DNA of 64,000 bases, taken from NCBI RefSeq assembly GCF_002836735.1, contig NZ_PJAS01000071.1, positions 1 through 64,000 on the forward strand, in the 5' to 3' direction. Made by a program: the position numbers and the translations under genes. Each line of letters opens with the position of its first letter. Within the stretch, counting starts at the first letter, position 1. Below the pieces are notes generated by a model that did no database searches, was not told where the DNA came from, and saw only the letters and a list, made by a program, of their open reading frames with translations. Shown piece by piece: positions 1-7,740 of the stretch. This stretch comes from Psychrobacter sp. 4Bb (GTDB lineage Bacteria; Pseudomonadota; Gammaproteobacteria; Pseudomonadales; Moraxellaceae).

Positions 1-1
1 T

Positions 2-577
2 ATGGACTTCTCTAGTTTTAGAGGAGTTAAATTTAATTCTGGATTAGACTTCTCAAAAACTAACTTAAAAGATACACCTAACTTTCTTAATGTTTATATT
101 AGTCCAATAAACACAAATCGCGAAACATTTAGAATTATAAAAAACTCATTTGATGATGCAGGCAATAAAATTGAGGCAAACAGGTTCTTTATCGAAGAAA
201 TGAAGGCTTATAGAAGAGAGCTGAAAATTAAAGGTGGGGAATGGTTTAATCGCTTTATACTTTTTTTCAATAGATGTGCTTCAAATTTTGGTGGTAATTA
301 TATTTTACCCATAATTTGGTTAGTAATCAGTGTTGTGATTTACTCAGAAATTATTGATTGGCACAATAGATTTTTTGTTGAAAACGAGTATTTTTGGAAT
401 CGTGATTTTAATACTCTATCTGTCAGAGCAAATAGTATTGCAGAAAGTTTTTTACCTTTTAGTAGATTCTTACAGGGTAGAGAGGGTCTCGAATTTACAA
501 GCTTATTATTTTATATATTGTTTGTCATACTTACTTGGCAGACTATTGTTGCGGTAAAGAGGCATACTCAACGTTAA
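2..577 (+). CDS. C-terminal part of a pentapeptide-repeat membrane protein (5' end outside window)
   Basis: The frame is open from the first bases of the window, so the ATG at base 2 is probably internal and the gene is cut. The visible 191 residues begin with pentapeptide-like repeats (units such as DFSSF, FNSGL, DFSKT, with F or L at the centre), then a charged stretch (about 50-80) and two hydrophobic segments (about 100-120 and 165-185), ending in a basic tail (VKRHTQR). The layout fits bacterial proteins with a pentapeptide right-handed helix fused to a C-terminal membrane anchor. Function is unknown. Base composition is clearly more AT-rich than the next gene, which suggests different ancestry. 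The next gene starts 9 bp downstream, so they may be co-transcribed. Confidence 0.6.
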   Translation: MDFSSFRGVKFNSGLDFSKTNLKDTPNFLNVYISPINTNRETFRIIKNSFDDAGNKIEANRFFIEEMKAYRRELKIKGGEWFNRFILFFNRCASNFGGNYILPIIWLVISVVIYSEIIDWHNRFFVENEYFWNRDFNTLSVRANSIAESFLPFSRFLQGREGLEFTSLLFYILFVILTWQTIVAVKRHTQR

Positions 578-585
578 GGAACACC

Positions 586-1884
586 ATGAACCATCTCACC
601 GTCGGACAACGCGCGCCTTTAAGCAATCTTGCTATTGACGATACCGCACCAATCACGCTTAAGTTCACACGCCAAAGTCCAATCGAAATGGACATCAGCT
701 GCTTTGCCTTAGACGCAGCGGGCAAACTGATCAATGATGATTACATGGTGTTTTATAATCAGCCAACCTCACCGTGCGGGCAGATCAAGCTCACCCATTA
801 TGAGTCGCAGCCAACGGCGAGTAAGGGCATCCAAGCTGAGTTTGAGGTTAACTTATCCAAACTGGATGCGAATATAGACAGCTTGTTTTTTGTGTTATCA
901 GCCGACACGCCGCTGAATCAAATTCAATCGTTAGAGATTGGCATTTGGCAGCAGTCGCAAAAGGCGCAGGCAGAATATCAAGCAGCAGACTTTGCCCAGC
1001 AGCAAGCCAGTATGCTGATGCAGCTTTACCGTAAGGGTGGCGTTTGGCGAGTATCTAACGTCGCGCAAGGCTTTAATGGTGGACTTGCCGCCATCGTGCA
1101 GCATTTCGGCGGTGACGTAGAAGAGGGCAGCCCACAAGTACTCGAACCGACCGCAGCGCCAGTTCAAGCAAAACCGTCGTTAGAGAAGGTGATGCTAGAC
1201 AAAGCGCCAAAACTGGTCAATCTGGCTAAAAAAGCCACGATATCGCTTGAGAAACGCCAATTACAACAATTAACGGCAAAAGTGGCGTTGGTGCTAGACG
1301 CCTCAGGCTCAATGAATAGACAGTACAAAAAAGGCCGCGTGCAAGAAGTAGTCAATCGCATATTACCATTGGCAGTGAACTTCGATGACGACCAAGCGCT
1401 AGACTGCTGGGCATTTGCCCGAGATCCGCAGTATTTGGGCGAGATTGGACTGAGCAATTATGACGGTTTCATTAACAACGCTCATGGCGGCTGGCGCAAA
1501 TGGGCACTTGGCCCACGCATTAATAATGAAGCAGAGGTCATGAAAGCCGTGACAGAGTTTTATCAAAAGGACGGCTTGGATGTGCCTGTCTACGTGCTAT
1601 TTATCAGTGATGGCGGGGTAAATGACAATCGCGGTATCACGAGAGTCATGACGGAAGCGGCGAAACTACCGATATTTTGGCAATTTGTGGGCTTGGGTGG
1701 TCGTGGTTATGGCATCCTAAAAAAACTAGACGACATGACAGGGCGCGTGATTGATAATTGCGACTTTTTTGAATTAGATGACTTGGATGATATCAGCGAA
1801 GAAGCGTTGTATGAAAACATGCTAGAAGAGTTTCCAATGTGGCTAAAAGAAGCCAAGCAACTTGGTATAGTCACTTCACTATAA
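586..1884 (+). CDS. TerD-domain / von Willebrand factor A (TerF-like) protein
   Basis: The 432-residue product has an N-terminal TerD-like beta-sandwich (about 1-150; motif NLAIDD followed by the TerD-typical DISCFALD region) and a C-terminal vWA domain of the TerF type (about 235-430). The vWA MIDAS motif DASGS is intact and is followed by an ISDGG acidic loop. TerD/TerF proteins belong to the tellurite/stress-response (ter) superfamily and are thought to bind Ca2+ or metal and act as peripheral membrane scaffolds. Start: ATG 586 has AAGGA just upstream; the frame is open further 5' but overlaps the previous gene. No other ter genes are visible, so this is an orphan here. The last codons and stop lie in the end of a dispersed repeat (1867-1905). 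Confidence 0.8.
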   Translation: MNHLTVGQRAPLSNLAIDDTAPITLKFTRQSPIEMDISCFALDAAGKLINDDYMVFYNQPTSPCGQIKLTHYESQPTASKGIQAEFEVNLSKLDANIDSLFFVLSADTPLNQIQSLEIGIWQQSQKAQAEYQAADFAQQQASMLMQLYRKGGVWRVSNVAQGFNGGLAAIVQHFGGDVEEGSPQVLEPTAAPVQAKPSLEKVMLDKAPKLVNLAKKATISLEKRQLQQLTAKVALVLDASGSMNRQYKKGRVQEVVNRILPLAVNFDDDQALDCWAFARDPQYLGEIGLSNYDGFINNAHGGWRKWALGPRINNEAEVMKAVTEFYQKDGLDVPVYVLFISDGGVNDNRGITRVMTEAAKLPIFWQFVGLGGRGYGILKKLDDMTGRVIDNCDFFELDDLDDISEEALYENMLEEFPMWLKEAKQLGIVTSL

Positions 1885-1905
1885 AAGTATGACTGCGTTA
1901 ACCTC
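1867..1905 (+). repeat. Partial copy (terminal 39 bp) of the miniature element found at 15957-16061
   Basis: These 39 bases match the inverted right end of the element at 15957-16061 (bases 16023-16061 read on the minus strand) at 35 of 39 positions, beginning at the element's terminal ATAGTC. Similarity stops after GTTAACCTC. The segment supplies the last five codons and the stop of the TerD/vWA gene. Confidence 0.6.
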
Positions 1906-1925
1906 ATTATTCGATTACAGCTCAA

Positions 1926-1962
1926 TAAAAAACCGACATAGCAAACACTATGGCGGTTTTTT
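1926..1962 (+). terminator. Rho-independent terminator of the TerD/vWA gene
   Basis: A 13-bp stem with one mismatch (AAAACCG.CATAG / CTATGGCGGTTTT) and a 6-base loop is followed by T6. The A-rich left arm could also serve the minus-strand gene that ends at 1994. Confidence 0.75.
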
Positions 1963-1993
1963 ATGACTCAAAATATCTTAACTTCTAAAATCT

Positions 1994-2890
1994 CTACAGC
2001 GCCCACAGCGATTGATACTGCTCATCAGTCAAGGTCACGATATCGATTTCAGCTAGCATCTCGCGCAGTTCTTCCCATTTATTTGCATCAGGCTTAATCG
2101 GCGTGATCAATCTGCCTAGCGTGTTGTCAATGATGGCATCCATCAGCGTATCTGCTTCGGTTTTACTATAGTCATAATACATACGGTGAGCGGTGGCTGG
2201 CTCGTTTTTACACAGTTCTGTCATCTGGTTGGTCACTTGGATAAAGGTATCTATCGCATCTTTTTTCGCGCTATAGATCTCATCCGTTGTCAGAATCTCT
2301 AACGCCGAGAAGTTAGGATAAGGTGACAGATGCTGATCGATAAACTCAAAGTCTAATCCTTCATGGGTTGCCTCAACGCCTTCAAAATTATAAAAACAAA
2401 GCCATGCGCCATCGAGGCTTGGGTCTTCTTGTAGGTTTTTTATATGATAAAAGTCTTTTTGTACAAAGGTCACATTATCACGGCTAATACTAAAGCCATT
2501 TTTCTTGGCATAGCGAGCCAATATCTCAAAGCCAATACGATTGGTTTTTTCCTCAGCAGCAGGGGTACAGATGCGGATAGGCTGATTGTTTTCTAGCTTG
2601 TCCATACTAGACTGCTGCATCAATATGCCGCCATCAGTCTCAAAAAAGCAGCCTAGCGCACGTAAATTAGGCGCGTAATGCTCAAACAGATGGATAGGCT
2701 CATTGACATGCAGATCGATACTTTGGTTTTGTAATTCGGCAAAGCCATCATAGTGGTCATCTGGCTCGATGATAGTAATATCAATCCCTGCCTGCTCATA
2801 CGCGCCCGTGGTCACACCAGCGATAAAGGGCAGATGATCAGGGTTTAAAAACCATTCGAGGGTCAGAGTAAGTTTGGTAGTCGGCTGCAT
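1994..2890 (-). CDS. THI5/NMT1-family (SsuA/ThiY-like) pyrimidine-precursor protein under TPP riboswitch control
   Basis: A 298-residue type II periplasmic-binding-protein fold of the THI5/NMT1 family: the start (LEWFLNPDHLPFIAG) matches the family pattern and PIHL sits where yeast Thi5 has its substrate histidine. Start: ATG 2890 with AAGGAA 6 bases upstream; the upstream in-frame codon at 2920 lacks a comparable site. There is no signal peptide or lipobox, so the protein should be cytoplasmic, unlike ThiY transport lipoproteins. Compared from memory with yeast Thi5, the PLP lysine position is Asn and the CCCFC motif is replaced by a cysteine-free stretch (LSPYPNFSAL), so HMP-P synthase activity as in THI5 is not supported. 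No permease or ATPase adjoins it. The TPP riboswitch at 3077-3176 ties it to thiamine metabolism. It may bind, salvage or make the pyrimidine moiety. Confidence 0.75.
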   Translation of the reverse strand: MQPTTKLTLTLEWFLNPDHLPFIAGVTTGAYEQAGIDITIIEPDDHYDGFAELQNQSIDLHVNEPIHLFEHYAPNLRALGCFFETDGGILMQQSSMDKLENNQPIRICTPAAEEKTNRIGFEILARYAKKNGFSISRDNVTFVQKDFYHIKNLQEDPSLDGAWLCFYNFEGVEATHEGLDFEFIDQHLSPYPNFSALEILTTDEIYSAKKDAIDTFIQVTNQMTELCKNEPATAHRMYYDYSKTEADTLMDAIIDNTLGRLITPIKPDANKWEELREMLAEIDIVTLTDEQYQSLWAL

Positions 2891-3076
2891 GGTTGTTTCC
2901 TTTTTAGGTATGGAAAACAATCAGACTGATACTATTAAGGTAAAACAAGAAAGGCCAAATAAGAAAGGTAAAGTCTCGATGCTAACTGTCAGATGCTCGG
3001 TATTTGATATGGTCAACACTACCAGTGCATCATCTATAGACTGCTCTTATTTATAGACCTCTGAGGGTATGTCACG

Positions 3077-3176
3077 CTTGTTTCCTACGTCAGTGCTAAC
3101 TGCTTCAGGTTCACGGGTGTGTCTCAGCGATGATGTGGGCTGTGTTTACAGCTTTAAATCAAAGCACCCCGACAAG
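3077..3176 (-). promoter_or_regulatory. TPP (THI-box) riboswitch
   Basis: Read on the minus strand, the conserved THI-box elements occur in order: closing P1 arms CUUGU (3172-3176) and ACAAG (3077-3081), CGGGGUGC (3164-3171), GCUGAGA (3122-3128), the ACACCC and ACCUGA boxes (ACCUGA at 3105-3110), and GACGUAGGAA (3082-3091). Length is about 100 nt. It precedes the THI5-family gene by about 185 nt. I see no U-tract terminator in the leader, so control may act on translation or through an unrecognised expression platform. Confidence 0.92.
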
Positions 3177-3512
3177 ATTGATTGTTATTGCATTATTTTT
3201 GAGCAGTACTGCTATTTTTGATTAGTACTGCGAATGGCTATTATCGATAGCTACTGCGTCATCATAGACGACTTACAAGATGGGATGCAAGCGTATCGGG
3301 AATGACGATGGCAAGTAATGACTGATGTTCGTTAACCGCTCTTTATAACAGTTCTCATTTGTGACGGCTTTTTATAAGCGCTTTCAATCGACGTGTTAAT
3401 AGAAGAATGCAGCATTTATTATTAGTACTTACCCAATTACTAACCAAACATACCTATCAATAGCAAAAACCTTATATAAATAGTCTTGAGCGCAGACGGG
3501 CGATATTGCATG

Positions 3513-3590
3513 ATTAGCCTTCTATATTAGCCTTCTATATTAGCCTTCTATATTAGCCTTCTATATTAGCCTTCTATATTAGCCTTCTAT
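3513..3590 (+). repeat. Six tandem copies of a 13-bp repeat
   Basis: ATTAGCCTTCTAT is repeated six times head to tail without any mismatch (6 x 13 = 78 bp). It lies 79 bp upstream of the DUF454 gene start. The absence of spacers rules out a CRISPR array. Confidence 0.97.
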
Positions 3591-3669
3591 GCCGCTGCTT
3601 ATATAATAGGCGCTACTCTAGACAATTGACATTTGGCATAACTGACAACTTACACGACCGACAACTTAT

Positions 3670-4092
3670 ATGACCGACAATAAAAAAGCGTTCTATTACC
3701 GACCCAAGACTGATCAATCCAACAGCCCAATGCTGCGTTGGACCTTTGTGACGCTTGGTTGGTTGTTTTTTATCTTGGGTATTATCGGTATATTGCTGCC
3801 AGTGATGCCTACAGCGCCTTTTATTCTGCTAGCAGCAGGCTGCTGGGCGCGTAGTTCTCGACGCTTTCATTTTTGGCTGATTAATCATAAATACTTTGGT
3901 AAATTCGTCCGTGATTGGGAAGAGAATCATGCCGTTCCGCTTTATGCCAAGTGTTTAGCGACGGTTATGATGGCAGCATCGACAATTATGTTATTTTATC
4001 GTTTGCCTGCTGATATGATGTGGATGGCATGGGCGGTAGCCACTGTCTGTAGTGGGGTAGCGATATATTTGTTCCGTTTACCAAATGCCTAA
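3670..4092 (+). CDS. ybaN: DUF454 (YbaN-family) inner-membrane protein
   Basis: A 140-residue protein with the DUF454 core: transmembrane segment about 22-45 (GWLFFILGIIGILLPVMPT), the family motif PTAPFILLAAGCWARSS, the conserved FHxWL-NHKYFG region near residues 69-78, and two more hydrophobic segments toward the C terminus. The family is widespread in Proteobacteria and has no established function. The ATG at 3670 follows an AT-rich leader without a strong Shine-Dalgarno. It is monocistronic, with the cold shock gene and its own promoter downstream. The 13-bp tandem array just upstream could affect promoter spacing. Confidence 0.85.
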   Translation: MTDNKKAFYYRPKTDQSNSPMLRWTFVTLGWLFFILGIIGILLPVMPTAPFILLAAGCWARSSRRFHFWLINHKYFGKFVRDWEENHAVPLYAKCLATVMMAASTIMLFYRLPADMMWMAWAVATVCSGVAIYLFRLPNA

Positions 4093-4159
4093 ATCCGTTG
4101 CAATTTGTGCCAAAATCGGTCAATAAACGGCTCTGGTTACACGAAATATGAGATAAGAC

Positions 4160-4188
4160 TTGCGATACTGGGATGTACCCCTTATAAT
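4160..4188 (+). promoter_or_regulatory. Sigma70 promoter of the cold shock gene
   Basis: TTGCGA (4160-4165), a 17-bp spacer, then a perfect TATAAT (4183-4188). The predicted start near 4195 gives a leader of about 140 nt before the ATG at 4336. Long leaders are typical of cold-inducible csp mRNAs, where the RNA refolds at low temperature. Confidence 0.65.
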
Positions 4189-4335
4189 ACGCCCAAGCTT
4201 AAGAGCAGTTCTGCACCAAATCATTACCTCGTAGTATTAGTTATAATCCTTCGTTTTAATATTTATCGTTCAGTAGCTATTTGCAAGCGTTACCGGTCAC
4301 TAGACCATTAATAAATTTAAAAGTAGGATTATACT

Positions 4336-4545
4336 ATGTCAGACGTTCAAAAAGGTACAGTTAAGTGGTTCAACGAAGCTAAAGGCTTTGGTTTTATCGC
4401 TCCAGAAACTGGCGCAGACGTTTTTGCTCATTACAGCGAAATCACTGGTTCAGGTTTCAAAACTTTGGCTGAAGGCCAAGAAGTTGAGTTCACTGTAACT
4501 CAAGGCCAAAAAGGCCCACAAGCACATAACATCGTTGCTATCTAA
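4336..4545 (+). CDS. CspA-family cold shock protein
   Basis: A 69-residue single cold-shock (OB-fold) domain, the full family length. RNP1 (KGFGFI) and RNP2 (DVFAHY) are intact, as is the N-terminal GTVKWFN. It should bind single-stranded RNA/DNA as a chaperone in the cytoplasm. The start has AGGA 7 bases upstream. It has its own promoter, a long leader and a UUCG-loop terminator, so it is monocistronic. Which csp paralogue it is cannot be told from the window. Confidence 0.97.
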   Translation: MSDVQKGTVKWFNEAKGFGFIAPETGADVFAHYSEITGSGFKTLAEGQEVEFTVTQGQKGPQAHNIVAI

Positions 4546-4584
4546 TTTGTCTTTATAGACAGATAGATGAATAGATGTAGAAAA

Positions 4585-4609
4585 GCGAACCTTCGGGTTC
4601 GTTTTTTTT
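4585..4609 (+). terminator. Rho-independent terminator of the cold shock gene
   Basis: CGAACC-TTCG-GGTTCG, a perfect 6-bp stem closed by a UUCG tetraloop, followed by T8 (4602-4609). Confidence 0.95.
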
Positions 4610-4704
4610 CGTCTGTGATTTGGTATTTAAGATATGAGTACTTAAGCGAGTAGAAGTCTTATTCGAAAGATTTTAACTAATCATATTAGACCGCGACCAA
4701 TGCA

Positions 4705-4740
4705 AAAAGGCCTCTAGCTATTTATAACTAGAGGCCTTTT
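4705..4740 (-). terminator. Bidirectional terminator downstream of the YeiH-type gene
   Basis: A perfect 13-bp inverted repeat (AAAAGGCCTCTAG / CTAGAGGCCTTTT, 10-base loop) with A/T runs on both sides. It ends the minus-strand gene 4786-5907 and can back up the csp terminator. Confidence 0.9.
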
Positions 4741-4785
4741 ATGTTGTGCAATGAAGTAATAAGCTAAAAATGAACAGTCGAATTA

Positions 4786-5907
4786 TTATATAAAGCTAAT
4801 GCCGATATTGATCAGACCACCGCCCAGTATCAACCAACCAAACATAATGGCACCCAATATAAGCGGTCTAACGCCAGCTTGCTTGATCGCACTTAGATGC
4901 GTGGTCAGACCTAATGCAAACATGGCCATCGTCAGTAGTACATCGTCCAACATAACCATACTGCGTACGATACTCTCAGACATCGGCACCCAAGTATGTA
5001 TCAACACAATGCCGATAAAAATAAATGCGAACCATGGCACTTTGACTTGTTTGACCCGAGTCATAAATGACGCTGTCTCGTTTTTATTATCTTCTTCTAC
5101 ATCTGCACTATCTACGGTACGATCTTTGGTTAGCGCAAACGATAACACAAGCAGGAAAGGCGCGAGCATCATGACGCGTATCATCTTGGTCACGACCGCG
5201 GTATCGCCAATCTCAGTATTGATTGCATTGCCCGCGACTACGACTTGCGCTACTTCATGCACGGTTGAGCCAGTGTACATGCCGTACTGTTGGGCGCTGA
5301 GCCAAGGCTGTAACCAACCAAGATGATATAAAAAAGGATAAAGTAGCATTGCGATAGTGCCAAAAACCACCACAGTTGCAACGGCGATAGTGACTTTATG
5401 AGCTTGCGCGTTGACGACTGGCTCTGCAGCAATGACAGCAGCAGCACCGCAAATACTTGCCCCTGAGCCAATCAAGATCACCGTTTCTTTATCGACTTTT
5501 AACCATCTAGTACCTAACCAATAGGTCAGCATAAAGGTCGATGTTAGTACCAGTGCGTCAGTCATAATCGCTGGCATACCGACGCTCGCAACTTGTGTTA
5601 TGGTCAGCTTAAACCCATAAAACATAATCGCAAGTCGCAATATCTGACCCTTGGCAAAGCAAACGCCGCCGTTTAAACGTTCAGCGAATTTAGGATAGAC
5701 GGTATTGCCTAATATCATGCCTAGCAAAATCGCTAACGTTAAAGAGGATAGTCCAACGATACGTCCGTTTGACCATACATCCAGACTACTGTCCAACCAT
5801 AAGCAAAATAAACTACCAATCAGAACGACTACCAATCCCGCCAAGTGACGGTGATTAGGGGTATAGTTGTGAACGGAGTTGCTGACTGATTGGACGAGTG
5901 TGTGCAT
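4786..5907 (-). CDS. YeiH/UPF0324-family putative sulfate exporter
   Basis: A 373-residue polytopic inner-membrane protein with about ten hydrophobic segments. Family features include the GRIVGLSSLTLAILLGMILGN segment region near residue 50, the glycine-rich LIGSGASICGAAAV stretch (about 145-158), and GSTVHEVAQVV (about 213-223). UPF0324/YeiH proteins are annotated as putative sulfate exporters by family similarity; the substrate is not proven. A charged cytoplasmic loop lies near residues 265-285. The gene is divergent from a LysR regulator 220 bp away, as with yeiH/yeiE in enterics, so control by that neighbour is likely. A strong terminator lies downstream. Confidence 0.85.
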   Translation of the reverse strand: MHTLVQSVSNSVHNYTPNHRHLAGLVVVLIGSLFCLWLDSSLDVWSNGRIVGLSSLTLAILLGMILGNTVYPKFAERLNGGVCFAKGQILRLAIMFYGFKLTITQVASVGMPAIMTDALVLTSTFMLTYWLGTRWLKVDKETVILIGSGASICGAAAVIAAEPVVNAQAHKVTIAVATVVVFGTIAMLLYPFLYHLGWLQPWLSAQQYGMYTGSTVHEVAQVVVAGNAINTEIGDTAVVTKMIRVMMLAPFLLVLSFALTKDRTVDSADVEEDNKNETASFMTRVKQVKVPWFAFIFIGIVLIHTWVPMSESIVRSMVMLDDVLLTMAMFALGLTTHLSAIKQAGVRPLILGAIMFGWLILGGGLINIGISFI

Positions 5908-5940
5908 GATGCGGCATCCTATTACTTATATTAAGATAAG

Positions 5941-5952
5941 CATAAGCTTATG
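5941..5952. promoter_or_regulatory. Candidate LysR operator in the divergent intergenic region
   Basis: CATAAGCTTATG is a perfect 12-bp palindrome. It overlaps a second inverted repeat just upstream (CTTAT...ATAAG, about 5924-5940). It lies 33-44 bp from the exporter start, in the position expected for a LysR-type site. The binding factor is inferred from location only. Confidence 0.35.
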
Positions 5953-6127
5953 AATAGACAGTATATGCCCGCTACATTTATAATAAAAACAGATTAATAA
6001 GATATAAACTATCGATTTTTTAGGTTAAAGTTTATGATAGAAGTCGATGTACCGCGCATAAGCATCAAAAAAGACAAACGTCACGAATAAAACAGCGCAA
6101 AAACTGGCATCAGGCAATATCAATATT

Positions 6128-7057
6128 ATGAAAAAATCTGTGCAGACAGTGCCAAAGATTACGCTTAAGCAGCTTGCTGTTTTTGTCAGTATTTATCAGA
6201 CAGGCAGCACCAGTCGCGCCAGTGAGGAGCTGCATTTATCACAATCAGCAGTCAGCAGCGCATTGACAGAGCTAGAGTCTAGACTACAGATGCCACTGTT
6301 TGAGCGCGTCGGTCGTCGGCTCAATCAACACCCCAATGCCCATCCGATTTATATACAGGCACAGGCTATCTTGGGGCAGTCACTTACGCTGGAGCATTAT
6401 CATCAGTATCAAGCAGGACAGATTCATATCGGTGCTAGTACCACTATCGGCAACTACGTGCTGCCGTCATTGCTTGGCAAGCTCTATGAGGCGCTACCCG
6501 ATGCCAATGTCGATATGTATATTGCCAATACGCAAGAGGTAGTGAGCGAAGTTGAGCAACTCAATATCGATATCGCGCTGGTAGAAGGAATGCCGCGTCC
6601 GGTAGATATGAAAGTTATTGAGCAGCACAAATGGCGTACCGATACGCTAATGATATTTGCCAAGCGTGATAGCAAGTGGCTAAAGGGTATAGCTACCTAT
6701 AGCCAAGATAAGGACTACTATCAGCTAAGTATCAATCAGCTAGCGCAGTTGCCGTTACTGGTGCGCGAGGCAGGGTCAGGCACACGGCAGATTATCGATG
6801 AGCAATTGCTTAAGTATCTACCTAATGCAGAAGTGGTGAAGGCGATACATCAATCAGAGGCCATCAAGCACATGGTGAATGCAGATATTGGGCTTGGTTG
6901 TCTATCGCAGCATGTGATTGAGACAGAGCTTGCGACAGGTGAGCTAGTGCAAGTGAACGTGGCGGGGATTGATCTATCACGCACATGGTGGCTGGTCTGG
7001 CATAAAGCCCGTCACCAAAGCCCCATTTGGCAAACCTTTATAGATATTATTCAGTAA
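6128..7057 (+). CDS. LysR-family transcriptional regulator (YeiE-like)
   Basis: A 309-residue LysR protein with an N-terminal winged helix-turn-helix (about 12-70; ASEELHLSQSAVSSALTELE, then LFERVGRRLN) and a C-terminal effector domain (about 95-300; GASTTIGNYVLPSLL, later LLVREAGSGTR). GASTTIGNYVLP and REAGSGTR are shared with YeiE/CysL-type regulators that sense sulfur-containing anions, which fits the divergent YeiH-type exporter. It probably regulates the exporter and itself. The ATG follows a weak Shine-Dalgarno. A strong terminator follows at 7101-7140. The ligand is unknown. Confidence 0.85.
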   Translation: MKKSVQTVPKITLKQLAVFVSIYQTGSTSRASEELHLSQSAVSSALTELESRLQMPLFERVGRRLNQHPNAHPIYIQAQAILGQSLTLEHYHQYQAGQIHIGASTTIGNYVLPSLLGKLYEALPDANVDMYIANTQEVVSEVEQLNIDIALVEGMPRPVDMKVIEQHKWRTDTLMIFAKRDSKWLKGIATYSQDKDYYQLSINQLAQLPLLVREAGSGTRQIIDEQLLKYLPNAEVVKAIHQSEAIKHMVNADIGLGCLSQHVIETELATGELVQVNVAGIDLSRTWWLVWHKARHQSPIWQTFIDIIQ

Positions 7058-7100
7058 GGTTAAACGATGAGTCTGGATGAACCTAAAACCTATTAACCAT

Positions 7101-7140
7101 AAAAAAGCGCAGCGTTAAAAGTTACGCTGCGCTTTTTTTT
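7101..7140 (+). terminator. Bidirectional terminator between the LysR gene and uspA
   Basis: A perfect 15-bp inverted repeat (AAAAAAGCGCAGCGT / ACGCTGCGCTTTTTT) with an 8-base loop and T8 on the plus strand. The A-run makes it usable for the minus-strand usp gene as well. Confidence 0.95.
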
Positions 7141-7179
7141 AGAGATTCTTTAATAATATAAGACAATCAAAGTATATTG

Positions 7180-7641
7180 TTATGCTGAAACAGGCTTGTC
7201 CAGTCGCACCACAAAGCTGTCGCAAGGTACATTGGGCAAGATATTATCCGCAGTTGCCCCACTGATCCATGCAGCTATACCCGTACGCTTATGACGACCG
7301 ATGACCAATAAATCGACATCGTGTTTATGGCAGTAGCTAACGATACCTTCACTGCTAGAGATGGCAGTCGTGACTTCTGACGTTGCTGCATTTAGCTGAT
7401 TGCGTTCAAGGAATTGCGCCAGCTTTGCACGTGCTTCTTGGCAGCGTTCATCATCAATCTCATCGTAAAGGCTAGAGGCAGGCACCAGCTCATAGCCGAA
7501 GCCAACCATAGTGTCTTTGACAATATGCAAAACAGATAGCTTAGAGCCTGGACGGTTTTCGACGATGCGCTTGGCCTTTTGGGCGACTATATCTGCATCA
7601 GAGAGTAAGTCGGTGACCAGTAAAATATGTTCGTAACTCAT
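7180..7641 (-). CDS. Universal stress protein, UspA family (copy 1)
   Basis: A 153-residue single Usp domain (MSYEHILLVTDLLSDAD start; C-terminal VDLLVIGRHKRTGIAAWISGATADNIL). The loop lacks the canonical ATP-binding G-2x-G-9x-G(S/T) spacing, so it resembles the non-ATP-binding E. coli UspA group. It is a cytoplasmic stress protein, probably dimeric. It lies 99 bp downstream of a close paralogue (7741-8202) on the same strand and is nearly the same residue for residue, so this is a tandem duplication. GAGGAAG precedes the ATG. Each gene probably has its own leader; the bidirectional terminator at 7101 ends this one. Confidence 0.9.
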   Translation of the reverse strand: MSYEHILLVTDLLSDADIVAQKAKRIVENRPGSKLSVLHIVKDTMVGFGYELVPASSLYDEIDDERCQEARAKLAQFLERNQLNAATSEVTTAISSSEGIVSYCHKHDVDLLVIGRHKRTGIAAWISGATADNILPNVPCDSFVVRLDKPVSA

Positions 7642-7740
7642 AGCGTCTTCCTCATGTCAGATAGTATTTACTATAGCACTACTCTAGGGCGCTGTTAAGT
7701 AAAGCTTGTCGTCTTTAGCAGCGGATGGGAGCGATACCAA

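Noticed and set aside
1994..2890. Classical THI5 HMP-P synthase
   Set aside because: The CCCFC motif and PLP lysine are absent in the positions recalled from yeast Thi5, so this was not called as such.
3513..3590. CRISPR array
   Set aside because: The 13-bp units are directly adjacent with no spacers and are too short; there are no cas genes.
4105..4311. 68-codon frame upstream of the csp gene
   Set aside because: It crosses the csp promoter and has no ribosome binding site; it most likely overlaps the leader by chance.
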